NCBI GenBank assembly: GCA_905250025.1
Contig: CAJNOJ010000417.1
Coordinates: 9,902 to 73,901, forward strand
DNA from: Adineta ricciae
Taxonomy: Eukaryota; Rotifera; Eurotatoria; Adinetida; Adinetidae
DNA: 64,000 nucleotides
Direction: 5' to 3'
A program made the translations under genes and the position numbers. The notes beneath the pieces are model-generated. The model was not told the DNA's origin. It ran no database searches and saw only the letters and a list, made by a program, of their open reading frames with translations. Shown piece by piece: positions 34,005 through 45,259 of this stretch. Position 1 is the first letter of the stretch. The number at the start of each line of letters is the position of its first letter.

Positions 34005-35699
34005 TCCCTCTGGCGGAAATAAACGACACACTCTTTTTTCGATCGTTACTTACCTAAACGATAGAATTTGTAGCTGAAATTTATATCATATATAGTACAT
34101 TGAAGGACTGAGCTGTACATCATATCATTGATCTTGAACTACATTAGCTTGTTAGTAAATCAGGCAATATCTTCTATCTGATTTTATGCCTTTGTAAAGA
34201 TGCAATTTTTCGTGGAAATATTTTCAATTTTTTTTGTGCTTTTCAATGATATTTTTATTTGGTTATAACGTCACAGATACGACATCTGTAGGAACCATTC
34301 ATGTATCATGTGATTAGTTTTGAGAGGAATAGAATGTACGATATATAATATAATTGAGTGAAGTGAAAGATAATGAAAAATATGGCTGAACATCTTTCGA
34401 TACGTCAACGTTGGACAGTTATAACACTACATCAAGACTCACATTTGTCTTTAAGGACGATTGCTTCAAGAGTAAATTGTTCATTTAGTACTGTACGAAA
34501 TATTATACAGTTATATGAAGAAACACATGATGTGATAGAACGACAAGGAAGAGGAAGACGTAGATTAATTGATGGTCCAGTTCGACGATATTTTCGACAA
34601 ATAATGTCTCAACATCCTACTGATACATCATTTTCAATTGCGAATCGATTACAGCAGCATAGTGGTGTGACAGTTAGTGCTCGAACAATACGTGAAGCCT
34701 GTCGAAACGAAAACTTCCATCCAGTTCATGCCAGAGCGCACTGGCAGATAAATGAACATCAAGCTGCACGTTGTTTTCAATATTGTTATACACACAGATT
34801 GAACAATTGGCGACAAGTTATTTTTACCGACGAGAAAAAATTTCAAGTAGATCAAGCTGGTTTTGTTTATTGGGTACCAATTGGTGCTCCTCGACCAAGA
34901 ACATTTGTGGGTCAAGTGAAATATCAAGTTACGGTTTTTGGAGCCATCTGGTTTAATCAACGATCTCATTTGGTTTTTATTCAAGGATCTAGTAACTCCA
35001 CAACATATTTACAACAGGTACAACTTGCACTTGGTAATTATCAACAAAGATTACATGGTTATTCATTTATTCATGATCGAACGACATGGAGCAATAGTAT
35101 TATGGTACATGATTGGTTGGCGTCTTTTGGTATTGATTGTATGGATGATTATCCTTCAGTTAGTCCTGAACTGAATCCTATAGAGTCAGTTTGGGGCTGG
35201 ATGAATCGTTATGTTCAATCTCGTCATCCAAGATCACAACGACATTTAGAAGTTTTGGTCAGACAAGCCTGGCAAGAAATTCCCATCATCACTATTCGAG
35301 TCTACATACAACATGTTCGTACCATTATTCAAATGATAATTGCTGCTCAAGGTTGGGACGTTGATGCGTGATATTTGAATAAACATTTTTCTCTTATTGT
35401 ATAAAAATTCTTTAATAAAATACATGTAGCTCTTACTGAAATAGAATAAAAATATCACTAAAAAGCACAAAAAAAATTGAAAATATTTCCACGAAAAATT
35501 GCATCTTTACAAAGGCATGAAATCAGATAGAAGATATTGCCTGATTTACTTACAAGCTAATGTAGTTCAAGATCAATGATATGATGTACAGTTCAGTCCT
35601 TCAATGTACTATATATGATATAAATTTCAGCTACAAATTCTATCGTTTAGGTAAGTAACGATCGAAAAAAGAGTGTGTCGTTTATTTCCGCCAGGGTGA
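34005..35699. mobile_element. complete Tc1/mariner-type transposon with ~250-bp terminal inverted repeats
   Basis: The left end starts TCCCTCTGGCGGAAATAAAC, the right end (complement) TCACCCTGGCGGAAATAAAC. The repeats stay nearly identical for about 250 bp (34005-34255 versus 35445-35699). TA lies at both outer edges (34003-34004, 35700-35701), the expected target duplication. It carries one intact transposase gene. Length 1,695 bp. The near-identity of the long ends and the open reading frame point to a recent insertion. Confidence 0.92.
34373..35371 (+). CDS. Tc1/mariner-family transposase, intact
   Basis: A single 332-residue frame, normal size for the family. The N-terminus has a helix-turn-helix (SLRTIASRVNCSFSTVRNII), then a basic GRGRRR hinge and a second HTH with VTVSARTIREACR. 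The DDE catalytic triad is visible: Asp in FTDEKKF (about residue 160), Asp in FIHDRTTW (about 240) and Glu in SPELNPIESVWGW (about 276). I count 35 residues between the second Asp and the Glu, so it may be a DD35E-like variant rather than the commoner DD34E. The enzyme cuts and pastes the element at TA sites. No stop or frameshift is seen. Start at the ATG at 34373; the next in-frame Met is three codons on. Confidence 0.95.
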   Translation: MKNMAEHLSIRQRWTVITLHQDSHLSLRTIASRVNCSFSTVRNIIQLYEETHDVIERQGRGRRRLIDGPVRRYFRQIMSQHPTDTSFSIANRLQQHSGVTVSARTIREACRNENFHPVHARAHWQINEHQAARCFQYCYTHRLNNWRQVIFTDEKKFQVDQAGFVYWVPIGAPRPRTFVGQVKYQVTVFGAIWFNQRSHLVFIQGSSNSTTYLQQVQLALGNYQQRLHGYSFIHDRTTWSNSIMVHDWLASFGIDCMDDYPSVSPELNPIESVWGWMNRYVQSRHPRSQRHLEVLVRQAWQEIPIITIRVYIQHVRTIIQMIIAAQGWDVDA

Positions 35700-35738
35700 T
35701 ATACAACAAACATTGTATCCAATACATATACTTCACCA

Positions 35739-36944
35739 ATGGCTAGTACAAAATTAACAAGTAAGTCTGTTTATTTGGTTAAGGTCATTTTGCAGGATAG
35801 TTTTCGATTTAAAATAAAGTTTTTAATATTTCAATTTATTAACAATAATCAAGATGAACTCATCCAATTATTACGAGAATTTTATTTTGATTTTTATTAT
35901 TTCATTTAGCTGAACAAACTACGAATGATATATCTACACAGACACTTCAATTAAATGTATGGCGTCAAATACAGAATATGAGCGTAAGAAGAGTTAGTCA
36001 TAAAAAGTACATATATACCAGAAACAGGCAATGTTCTTATTATAGGTGGTGAAAGTCAATCATCTATAAAAATGTTTGTATCTGCAAATAGATCATTCAT
36101 TAGAAAAGGAAATATGACACGCATCAGAGCATATCATACTATTGATCGTCTTTCTACAAATGTTCTCTTAATTGCTCGTGATAAGACAGTTGATCTATAT
36201 GATCCTATAAAAGAAAAAATCAATAGTACTATAAATATGAATATACCTTGTGCCTGGCATAAATCGTCAACGATTAATATTTCTGGAAATATAAAAACAC
36301 TGCTTTCTGGTGGAGTTCCTGGTAATTGGTCATCGGCTTTTCTATCATCTGCTAATTTGTTTGATAGTTCGAACAATACGTTTATTCTAAGACACATGTC
36401 AGTTGCTAGATATTATCATACATCAACATCATTACCGAATGGTAATATTCTCATTGCAGGAGGACAGACGATGGGTAATGGTGTTCTCAATAGCTTGGAA
36501 TTGTTCAATAGTAGTTCAAATTCGTTTGTAACTATTGCTGCAACAATGTCTAATAATCGTTACTACCATACAGCTACTTACATTCCTTCTATTCAATCAA
36601 TTCTTTTTGCTGGTGGTTATATTTCAGGCAATATAAATACATACGATTTATTTAATGTAACAACACTTACATTTGTTCGAAATGGTACATTAAAATATGC
36701 AAGATGTGCTCATACAGCTACTCTACTAAATGATGGACGAATTTTACTTGTTGGTGGCTATCCTTCTATGAATCAAGTGGAAATCTTTAATCCATTAACA
36801 TTTACATTTAGTGTAGCTGCTAATTTATCTACAGGTCGTAGTTATCATACGGCTACTTTACTAGATCATTCGGGTCAAGTTCTTGTTTGTGGTGGTGACG
36901 GAGCATCGGGTTATCTTAAAACTTGTGAACTTTATCAACCATGA
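35739..36944 (+). pseudogene. kelch/galactose-oxidase-like propeller gene with a frameshift
   Basis: A short first exon (ATG at 35739, MASTKLT, donor GTAAGT) and a second after TTTCATTTAG (about 35910) lead into repeats of the type YHTATLLxxGxVLVxGGxxxxxxxxxxELF (about six blades, up to TGA at 36942-36944). The frame shifts near 36000, between SVRRVSH and YIPETGNVLIIGG, so the annotated exon order does not give a full protein as it stands. Such kelch propellers are another expanded bdelloid family of mostly extracellular, ligand-unknown proteins. The N-terminus lacks the usual signal or membrane anchor, so 5' material may be lost too. Confidence 0.7.
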
Positions 36945-37152
36945 TAATAAATATAAATAATCTTATTTATTCATCTTTTTATTTTAATCAATAAAACTTT
37001 CATATTACTTCTTCTCATCAATAATAATTAAAGTTAGCAGAGATGAGGAGAAAGTGATATCTACACTCTCAAGATGATTTATTATTTTAATATTTTTTTA
37101 TTTCTTTGATATACTTATCAAGTATTTTTGTGTTAATTACAATCTATACTTA
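36945..37152. other. short intergenic spacer
   Basis: Separates two convergent genes. Nothing else seen. Confidence 0.4.
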
Positions 37153-38458
37153 TTAAAAAAAAGGAATGATAACACTTGATGTAGCATCAAATACAGTAGT
37201 TGTACAATCATTTGTTCCGAAATTTCCATTACATTTTGCTGGTAATGTCGTTCGAGGCCATCCATGTTGTCCTCTAGTAATTTTATATCCTATAACAATA
37301 CTATTTCCTTTACAGTTGCTATTCCACGTCTGAATTTCAACCAATTGTTGAGGATCTCTTCCTTTTGATAAATGAGAAATTGTCGGTTTATCTTGACAAC
37401 CCTTGCGTGATGCCCATCCTTGTCGAAAATTATCTGCACTGACTTGAAATGCACCGTTTACTTTGCCACCATAATAGAATGAAACACTGTCTGAAGTACC
37501 GTGAAAATCGAGAACAGGTACGGCACGTTGAGTAGGACAATTTCCATTGAATGTAGTCTTGTAAAGAGCTGCTGAAACTGTTGCAAAAGCAGCAAACTTT
37601 GCAGCTATCCATGGTGTACAGGCTAGAAGGTTAACGAATCCAGCACCTAGATAGTTTCAAAAATTATAAATCAAATTTCACATATTGGCAAATTTCAGGA
37701 TATTTTTTCGAAACAAACTGTATGTTTAAATTTAGATTACCAGTACGACAGTAGGATTTCTGGAAGAAAAATGAAACGACAGAATTTTACTCAGAATTGT
37801 TCTATGTGAAGAAACTAACAATCAGTAATAAAATGAAAACTAACCAGAAGGGATATAATGTCGTATAGTAACAGGACGTGGAAATAAATAATTAAAAACA
37901 TCAACATACCATTACTTTTACCAGTTGCATAGATTCGTGACGAATCAACGCAAAATGTACTTTGTAATGAAGCGATCACTGTATTTACAAAGGCAATCTA
38001 TATTAAATTATTATTTCGTTTGCTATAGAAATGGAAAAGGATCATGGAAAACTCACATCATCGACTCCAGGAGCAGAGTACGGTGCACCTTGCCAAGCAG
38101 TTTGTCCATCGGTTCCTAACTTTCCTTTAGGATAGACGGCAATGATTCCCGCACCATCGATAAGTAGACCTTTCTCAGACAATTGAGATAGATCTTCTTG
38201 TTTATCCATATCTCCATTGTGGCCATGGAAAGAGAAGACAATAGCATGTCCTCGATTGTTTTGAAAGTTAGCTGAGAGATGTACTTTGTAGTGACGAACG
38301 GGTTGACCATTTGCTGCAGGAATCTGTATTGATTTTGTCTCACCTGGAGAAAAACCACTTGGAAGTGGTTTTCCACAACCAGAGCTCAGTGCAGATTCTG
38401 ATGGAATTACGAAAAGAACAAGAACACTTGTCCAACAGAGTAGAAGTTGTCGTAGCAT
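37153..38458 (-). CDS. secreted CE1-type esterase (feruloyl esterase / PHB depolymerase-like)
   Basis: Three exons on the minus strand: 38458-38058, 37997-37910 and 37646-37153, with GT/AG introns of 60 and 263 bp that join in phase. Residues 1-22 form a signal peptide (MLRQLLLCWTSVLVLFVIPS). The alpha/beta-hydrolase core shows FSFHGHNGD (oxyanion region), GVDD then FVNTVIASL, RIYATGKSNGAG (nucleophile Ser in GxSxG), VLDFHGTSD (catalytic Asp region) and GQHGWP (catalytic His). This set is typical of carbohydrate-esterase family 1 enzymes that cut feruloyl or acetyl esters of plant polysaccharides, or short polyesters, outside the cell. The gene appears intact. Such enzymes are common in fungi and bacteria and rare in animals, so horizontal acquisition with later intron gain is plausible. 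Confidence 0.88.
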
Positions 38459-38565
38459 GATTTATTTGAACGAATGAAGAAATACTTTGCAATATTCACC
38501 TTCTTTATATAAAGAAAAAAAAAAGAAGGTTAAATAATGAAAATAACACTCCCTTTGAAAAAAAC

Positions 38566-38569
<4 letters not shown>

Positions 38570-38606
<37 letters not shown>
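38570..38606. repeat. (TA)n microsatellite at an element edge
   Basis: About 37 bp of alternating TA directly left of the inverted-repeat element, likely the insertion target. Confidence 0.9.
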
Positions 38607-38607
<1 letters not shown>

Positions 38608-39474
38608 CGGGTGCGGCAGAGGAAATTGCCGGTTTTTGCATGCCAATTTTCAATCATATAGTACGATGTATTAAAAGAACAAAATATACTAAAAGATGCA
38701 GCAAGAAAAGCTCTACGATTTTCATAGGACAGCTAATTTTACAGTTGTAATTTTTGTTATCAAAATTGACAAAACTCTGAGTCACCAAATTTCGATGTTG
38801 CTCAAACGCTATCTTCTTTTTGGTAAAGGGCGAATTCGTTTTTCTCATTTCATCTTCTTATAATGGTTCTTCGTAAATTGTAGAGCTAGTCACGCTGCAT
38901 CTGTTGTTGTATTTTGTTTCTTTTTTAATAAAACATATCAGAAGATAAATAAGAAAGAATGTATTCGTAGTGTATCAAAAAAATATGATTTTCGTCGTGT
39001 CGCAATTTAGTTGCTTAGAATTTTGTCGATTTCAAGAACAAAAGGTGTATAAAGAAAATAAATTGTTTTTCATAAAATGTAGAATTTTTCACGATGTATT
39101 TTGTGATGTATTTTCTTTTTTTAAATGAAACACATCTAGTGGTAAATAATAACAGCCGCATCCATCCTATACCGAAAAAAAAGTTTTTCCTAGCGTCGAA
39201 GATTAGTCGCTTAGAATTTTGTCGACTTTGAAAATGAAATGTGCAACTGTAAAATAAGATATTCTATGTAAATTGTAGANCAACATCGAAATTTGGTGAC
39301 TCAGAGTTTTGTCAATTTTGATAACAAAAATTACAACTGTAAAATTAGCTGTCATATGAAAATTGTAGAGCTTTTCATGCTGCATCTTTTGGTATATTTT
39401 GTTCTTTTAATACATCGTACTATATGATTGAAAATTGGCATGCAAAAACCGGCAATTTCCTCTGCCGCACCCGT
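38607..39474. mobile_element. 868-bp foldback element with ~190-bp inverted repeats and internal tandem units
   Basis: Left end ACGGGTGCGGCAGAGGAAAT (38607 on); the right end is its exact complement ending at 39474. The inverted repeats extend about 190 bp (to about 38800 and from about 39288). TATA flanks both sides, though the left flank is a TA microsatellite, so the duplication is ambiguous. Inside, a ~200-bp unit (ATTGTAGAGC...GCTGCATC...TTGT, then CTTAGAATTTTGTCGA) is repeated two to three times, and the ends are inverted versions of the same unit. One ambiguous base lies at 39280. No coding sequence. Confidence 0.85.
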
Positions 39475-39849
39475 TATAATTGAGATAAGACAGATAATAA
39501 ATGAAAAATATGTGATCGTTGACAGCTGTCTTGTATTTGTTGATCAGTTCTCAATTTTTTTAGGGCGAGAGTGCAGATATGATCAATTCTTATTTCTCTT
39601 TACTCACATCCGTATTTACCTAGTGTGATTATTAATAAAACAAATGACCTATATCGATGAAGAGGAAGTTTGATATAAAATATAACATATTTTTATCACG
39701 ATGATAAATATTTCTTCCTATCAAAAGGAAGTAACCTTTGAATAAAATCGATAGATCAGATTACAAGAGAAAGTTTTGTATAAATTGACTCTCAATCATT
39801 TGATGATTCAATTGAAAAACCATCAACTACAAGATAGAACTTCTTTAAA

Positions 39850-40660
39850 ACATGCTATTCAAATGTATGATTTTTCTTATTGTTGCATTAATATTTCAGT
39901 TTAATACTGTTCAATCAACAGTTAAACGAATTATTTTAAAAATAAAAACTAAAAATAGAACTAAATTAGAGTTTTAAAATGAATTCATTTTTATATTTAT
40001 TTAATCTTTATAGTTTCTTGGGGAGATATCAATAGTTCATCATTAATCATGAACAACACACATAGAAATCATTATTCAAATGTTTTCTTTGGTCTATCCG
40101 TAGAAAAACCCAAAGAATGGTATTCAATAAGTCAAGAAAAAATGTTAGATGAAATTGAAAAGAAAAGTTTTCCATTTAAAGTGCATAGTCATAAATCAAT
40201 AGAAGAACGACTTGAACAAACTTTGGAAGAATCAATGCCTCTTTTTACTTTTTCTCAATATGAATTTGATTTATCAAATGGTAAAATGAATCCAAACATT
40301 GTAGTTAATTCTTTAAATTTGGAGACTTTGTCAAAAGTAAAAAGTAACTGTAATTATTTGAACAATGTTCGAAGTCATATTGAAAAATCAGAAAGTAAAG
40401 ATGCACATGGCAAAGGTTTTTCTTGTTTTCGATGTTTGAAAATTAAATTTCGAGGCAATTGTGAAGAAATCAAATTGGCTAATAAAACTTTTGCGAAGTT
40501 AATGTCTCGTGCAGAAATTCCAAATCATATAATAAGTAAACAAACGAGATATGCCATTATAATGAATAATGATTATGTTCTTTACTTTATATTAAATTAT
40601 TATCATCGAACAAGTCAAAGAAAATTGAAAAATATCATGCGTAGTGTTCGATTTACTTAA
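39850..40660 (+). CDS. small secreted protein of an unnamed family also seen in bacteria
   Basis: A first exon from the ATG at 39850 encodes a signal peptide (MLFKCMIFLIVALIFQFNTV). The main exon opens after TTTATAG (about 40013), reads SWGDINSSSLIMNNTHRNHY, and ends with TAA at 40658-40660. The mature part has NVFFGLSVEKPKEWYSISQE, then PLFTFSQYEFDLSNGKMNPN. I associate this arrangement (FFGxSxEKPxxWY ... PLFxFSxY ... NPNI) with small exported proteins of unknown function in bacteria and in bdelloids. The donor of exon 1 is uncertain because the phases do not match at the first GT. The C-terminal third is Lys/Asn-rich and not recognised. About 220 residues in all. Confidence 0.6.
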
Positions 40661-41146
40661 TAACTTGATTGATTTTCTATTTATTAAAGAGAATAAAATA
40701 TCATTATTTACAAAATATAAAAATGTTTAATGATCATATTATACGCGTAACACGTCAATTCGAAATCAACATATCGTAGAGAATATAGTCGGAAACTTAC
40801 AGAAAGACAGAAGTATCTTTATGCAAAATGAATTGTTTCTAATACTTTGTGATTTGCCTTCACGGCGATCTACAAAACTTCTCTTTTTATTCACTCATCG
40901 TGTGGCAAAAATTTAATTATTGTTGTTTTTCCTGCTCATCAAGTCTCGGGATGTTTTTCGGAAAAGCCAACTTTTTATGAACCATGTAACAGAGATATTT
41001 TTATTGAGAAACAATTAATTCATCTGTTTAAATAATAGTTCGTAATGCGATAATGATTTTTCACTTTTTCGTTTTTCTTGTTTGCTATTATATTCTATAA
41101 ATAAGGATTGATATTCGAGAAAAAAAATTCGACCGATCGGTCTATA
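40661..41146. other. intergenic, nothing recognised
   Basis: AT-rich spacer between the small secreted gene and the piggyBac element. Confidence 0.35.
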
Positions 41147-42560
41147 TTAAGCCATTCGCTACGATGGTACCCATCGGTGGGTCCCACATTATTTTTACTA
41201 GAAAATCAATAAAGAAACACTTTCTTCCCTTTTTTCTTTCTCAGTTAGAGGTTACAAATTAAATGTCACAAGTTCTACTTAAATACGATGCTTTTGACTG
41301 TTGCTGCCTTATTTTCTCGTAGCAGCCAGCACAACGTTACTTTTCTTCGAGCTTGTCATCAGCAAGTTTACGCTTCGTTTGACCTACGGATTTTCGTGTT
41401 GACTTCAGTTTCAAATTCTCGAATACCTTGCCAAGCAGTAAGGATCGGACAAGACTTTCACGAAACTGCAGAATGGTTACTTTGCCTATCGCATATATTT
41501 CCTTCTATATCAAATCGCTATTTACTAGTGCCGTCGCTAAAACTAATTCAAATGCCGTCTTTCGGTACCACTTTATTGATCGCCTGAGGCACGTGTAATA
41601 TGATGATAACTGATCAGATAAATCAGTATACTGATTCTTCCTTCATTGTAATCCAGGATTGATCAAAGTTGCTGAATGCGACGGACGTGTAGATATCATC
41701 AAGACGTCTTTCCATTTGATCAGTTTCACGCCGTTTTTGTTCTGTAGCCTATGAACTGCGCTACCCGATCCGGCACGATTACTTCTTAATGTTCCAATAA
41801 GAGAGGTATCATGTTCTAACAAACGATTCACCAGAGGAATGCCGGTAAAGAAGTTATTAGCTACTACAGTCCGATAACATCCATCATCACTGTTTGAGAA
41901 TGCCCAAGACTTGCCATGAAATCTTGTTGACTAGTGTAGATTATATAATTCCAGGTGTATCCATTGGTAGTCGCTAGCTAGTAAACTTTGACGCCGTAGT
42001 TGTGCGCTTTTCCAGGAATATATTGTTTGAACAAAAGTCTGTCTTGCCATGATACCATACTTTCGTCGATGGTGACAACCGAATCAGGTCTATACACTGA
42101 TGAAATGTCGATAACAATCGATAGGACGCAGTGTATTATCTTCTGAAGTGGAAGCTACTTCTTCGACGGAACTTCCAGATTACAGATGCATGTTATTCAA
42201 ATCATCATCCAAAGAACTCACTTCACTTAGTGGGCTAGTACTTTCTTGTGTATCAATTTCTTCGGACGATATATGCAATATTTCGAAATTTGGGTCGCTT
42301 TTATACATACACGGATAGAGATAAGAAGAAAGAAAAAAATCTGGAAGTTTCTTTCTCTTATCTTATATGTGCTACTCGTAAAATGTCAAAGAATGCAAAA
42401 ACAACTTGAGAGATATGTGATGAAACAAAAAAGAACAATGGACAATTGATAGAAGATGATGGAAAGGTTACTAAAGGCATCTGATAGAAATTAAATTTTC
42501 ACAGAAATTCATAGTTCAACGAAATTTCTTAAAAAAACCGAATCGTAGTGAGTGGGTTAA
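41147..42560 (-). mobile_element. internally deleted piggyBac element with both ends and TTAA targets
   Basis: TTAA flanks both sides (41147-41150 and 42557-42560). The terminal repeats are similar in inverted orientation: GCCATTCGCTACGAT on the left, CCCACTCACTACGATTCGG (complement) on the right. On the minus strand the transposase parts come in order. First is an acidic N-terminus (about 42280-42130, SSEEIDTQESTSPL). Next is the first catalytic block VTIDESMVSWQDR with FKQYIPGKAHNYGVKVY (about 42080-42000). Then come LLEHDTSLIGTLRSNRAGSG (about 41830) and the C-terminal FRESLVRSLL region (about 41450). Roughly 150 residues are missing between the N-terminus and the catalytic block, and several stops and shifts are present. 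It is a dead copy related to the fragment at 61.6 kb. Confidence 0.85.
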
Positions 42561-42882
42561 CCGCACCTGTTATCTTATTCTTTCTTGCATTACTATGTCT
42601 GATTCTCTCGTATATATCCAAGAGTATGGATTCAAAGGAAAACTCTTGGATATTTTCTCTCGTTTATCCCACCAATAGTCACTTTCCTAATTTTTGTTTT
42701 ACCCTCAGAGTCCGGCAGAAAAGAATGTAAAAAATCCATTTCTAGTCGATCAAACACTGTTTATCCCTTTTCTCAATGACGATTTTTGTCTTTTGTAAAT
42801 ACGAATTTGCTTTGTTCAATAAACTTGACGGTCTTGGACAGAGCTGGTTTCTATGTAGATAATTCAGTTAGTATCCTTCGTT
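42561..42882. other. noncoding, nothing recognised
   Basis: Right flank of the piggyBac element. No exon or repeat supported. Confidence 0.3.
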
Positions 42883-43034
42883 TTAACCATTTTTTCGGGC
42901 GAGGGTCATAAGCACGAATAAATATCTGACATCTTTGATGGAGTAATCTTTTCCATCTGAAATAGGTATGTTCGGAACATCATGTTTTCGCAAAATACAA
43001 AAAATCCGTTCACGAGGTGGGTGGGGGGATCTCC
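42883..43034 (-). other. unrecognised coding-like end fused to an EF-hand exon
   Basis: The minus-strand frame reads HPPRERIFCILRKHDVPNIP, then SDGKDYSIKDVRYLFVLMTL and ends ARKNG-stop near 42890. It looks protein-coding (no low complexity) but no family was recognised. It joins an EF-hand exon at about 43035, where a second copy of that exon (46434) instead continues normally. This is therefore a breakpoint rather than a natural gene end. Confidence 0.35.
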
Positions 43035-45259
43035 CCTTAAATTTATCCAACGTAAGAAATCCGTCACCTGATGTATCCAACCTACACATAAAATTTTCGA
43101 TTCTTATCCATAACTTCGAAACAGAGACCGGCGGTATTGCAAAAATTTGATACCGTCTCGTACCGTGTACCGCTTTCACTCGTATCATACCGTACCGTAC
43201 CGTACCGTACCGTACCGTACCGTTACCGCCTAGAGTCTGAAGTATACCGTCTCGCGAAATACCGTACCGCCAGAAAATGTTTTATAAGTTTTCTCCGAAG
43301 CTGTTATGATCCATTTTATTGAGTTATTGAGTCATGTAGGGAACACTTTTTCGATGAATGTTGACAACAAAGTATAAAAAATTATCTGCGCATACGTAAA
43401 AAGGAATTCCGAGAACACATTAACTTATCATTCGATATATAACATTGTGCTATTTTATCGAAACAAAACATGGTCAAGTCAAGTTTCAAACTGTATAAAT
43501 ATATACCAGTGTTTCATGCACGTCAGTATTAGTTTTGGGCGTAAAATTATCAAAAGTTTTAAATTAAGAACAATAAAATAAACTTGTAGGATGGAATTGA
43601 CTCTTAAGATAGCAAGTCAAGTCCTTTTTCGACTCGAATCAATTTAAATTAAGCCGAGTCAAATGACTTGTGACTTGACTTAAACTATAACTTTGACTTA
43701 AAGATTTTCGAGACATATCTTGACTTCATCTATTCGAAATTTTCAGTTATTAATTTTTACTTGACTTGGGGTCAAAATATCGTTGACTTGCCCATATCTG
43801 ATCAAAACCATCGTTATAGTAAATGTTTGTACATCTTTATATATCTTTTAGACTAATCGATATTTCCTTTCTTGGGCATTAGAACTAAGGAATCAAACAG
43901 TTTTCGGATGATTATGTACAGTAATTAAATTTTTCGAAGATGATCAGGCCTCAGATCAAAGTAAAGTAAGATAGCTTTTTCGTCAGATAATTCGCAATTA
44001 TGTTTCTTAAGAAACGTATTGCTGCATGAAATGTACGAACTCGTTGTAAAGCAGAATTCAATCTTTTTCTCAGAAATACCATGGATATCGAGTTTGACAG
44101 AAATCCAAATGATTATCAGCAAATAAGTGCATGACTTTTTATAATTTTGATTTTCGAGAATAACATGTTGTCTCATTACGTTCTAAAAAGTGTTGAACCG
44201 TTTAACGATTGCACTTTTCATTTAACAATAATATTTATTAGAAAAAACAAAATGCAAGTGATAAAAATCGTTCTCCTACAGCAATTGTTGACATCAGTTG
44301 ATCGTTAATATATGATAATCACGATGGTTCTTAAACATCTTCATCTGACTTCCTAGGGTTTAATTGAGTGTAGTTTATTTTCGGCGAGATGATAAGAAAT
44401 TCAAACAGATGCGGATAAGAGACTGAGACAGGGTTAGCTTTGCCAAATTCCTTTCAATGTATAACACGAATGAAAATAATATAAAAGATGTCTTCGAAAA
44501 TCATAGTTAGAGGGATGCTTCTAATGGAGACGCGGGAGTGCGGTATAGTCCTCTCATACCGCAGACCGTATCGTACCGCGGCTTTGCAATACCGTACCGT
44601 ACCGTACCGCCCTACTTCTTTTTTTCCTATACCGTCCCGTCCCGGTACGGTACGGTACTGGTACCGCACACCGCCGGTCTCTGCTTCGAAAGACTCTTAC
44701 ATGTGAAATGAGTGGGTCAACATAATATCCAACTCATTATTGCTGATTGCAACGACTGCCAAAATAAATTCACGGAAAGTTACGGTACCATCATTATTTG
44801 TATCGAATGCACCAAATATTGTGCTAAAAACAATCGATGAGAGTATCGAAAGAGATACATCGAAGAACATACTCAGTTTTTACTCGATCGAGGCTATCAT
44901 TTCCGAATAGTTTTCGAGCAAAATTATGAAATTCTTCCTTTGTCAATTTGCCATCGCCATCATCTACATTTACAAAATGCTGAGCAAAAAACAGCAATGA
45001 ACTAACTGAAATCGTTCATGAATTCTCTTACTTCGTAATATTTGCGAATTTCTAAATAGCGGAGAAAAAACATATGTAAATTTTAGAGGGGAAAAGTATT
45101 TGCACACTTTCTTGTACCTTCTTCACTCATAACTGAACTGGCTTTAAGTGCATCAAGTTCTAATAGAATCCAAATGATTACCACCGAAAGATTAGAGAAA
45201 ATCAAACAAACCTGCATCAGTCAATTCTCGTTTGCTGCCTTTGTCACTCATAACTTCGT
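43035..45259 (-). pseudogene. EF-hand calcium-binding protein (calcium-sensor type), copy 2, carrying a hAT insertion in an intron
   Basis: On the minus strand: ATG at about 45259 (MSDKGSKRELTDAG), a short exon near 45155 (LDALKASSVMSEE), and EIRKYYE near 45050. Next is an EF-hand-like HFVNVDDGDGKLTKEEFHNF (about 44970), a canonical hand FDTNNDGTVTFREFILAVV (about 44800), and a third LDTSGDGFLTLDKFK (about 43060). Introns are short. The intron between the last two hands would be only about 49 bp (GTAAGAG ... TGTGTAG) but holds a 1.6-kb hAT element plus its 8-bp duplication. The 3' end is broken at 43035 and fused to unrelated sequence. EF-hand proteins of this size act as calcium sensors. Intron 1 is inferred from GT/AG sites only. 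Confidence 0.65.
43122..44683. mobile_element. hAT-type non-autonomous element with TACCGTACCG-rich ends, 1.56 kb
   Basis: Perfect 13-bp terminal inverted repeats CAGAGACCGGCGG (43122-43134) and complement (44671-44683). Both sides carry the 8-bp duplication CTTCGAAA (43114-43121 and 44684-44691), which fits the nTnnnnAn target preference and 8-bp duplication of hAT elements. Each end holds about 130 bp of TACCGTACCG/CGGTACGGTA repeats (43140-43275, 44525-44665). The interior includes a patch of TGACTTGACTT repeats (43605-43790), possibly a nested element. No transposase frame. Confidence 0.9.
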
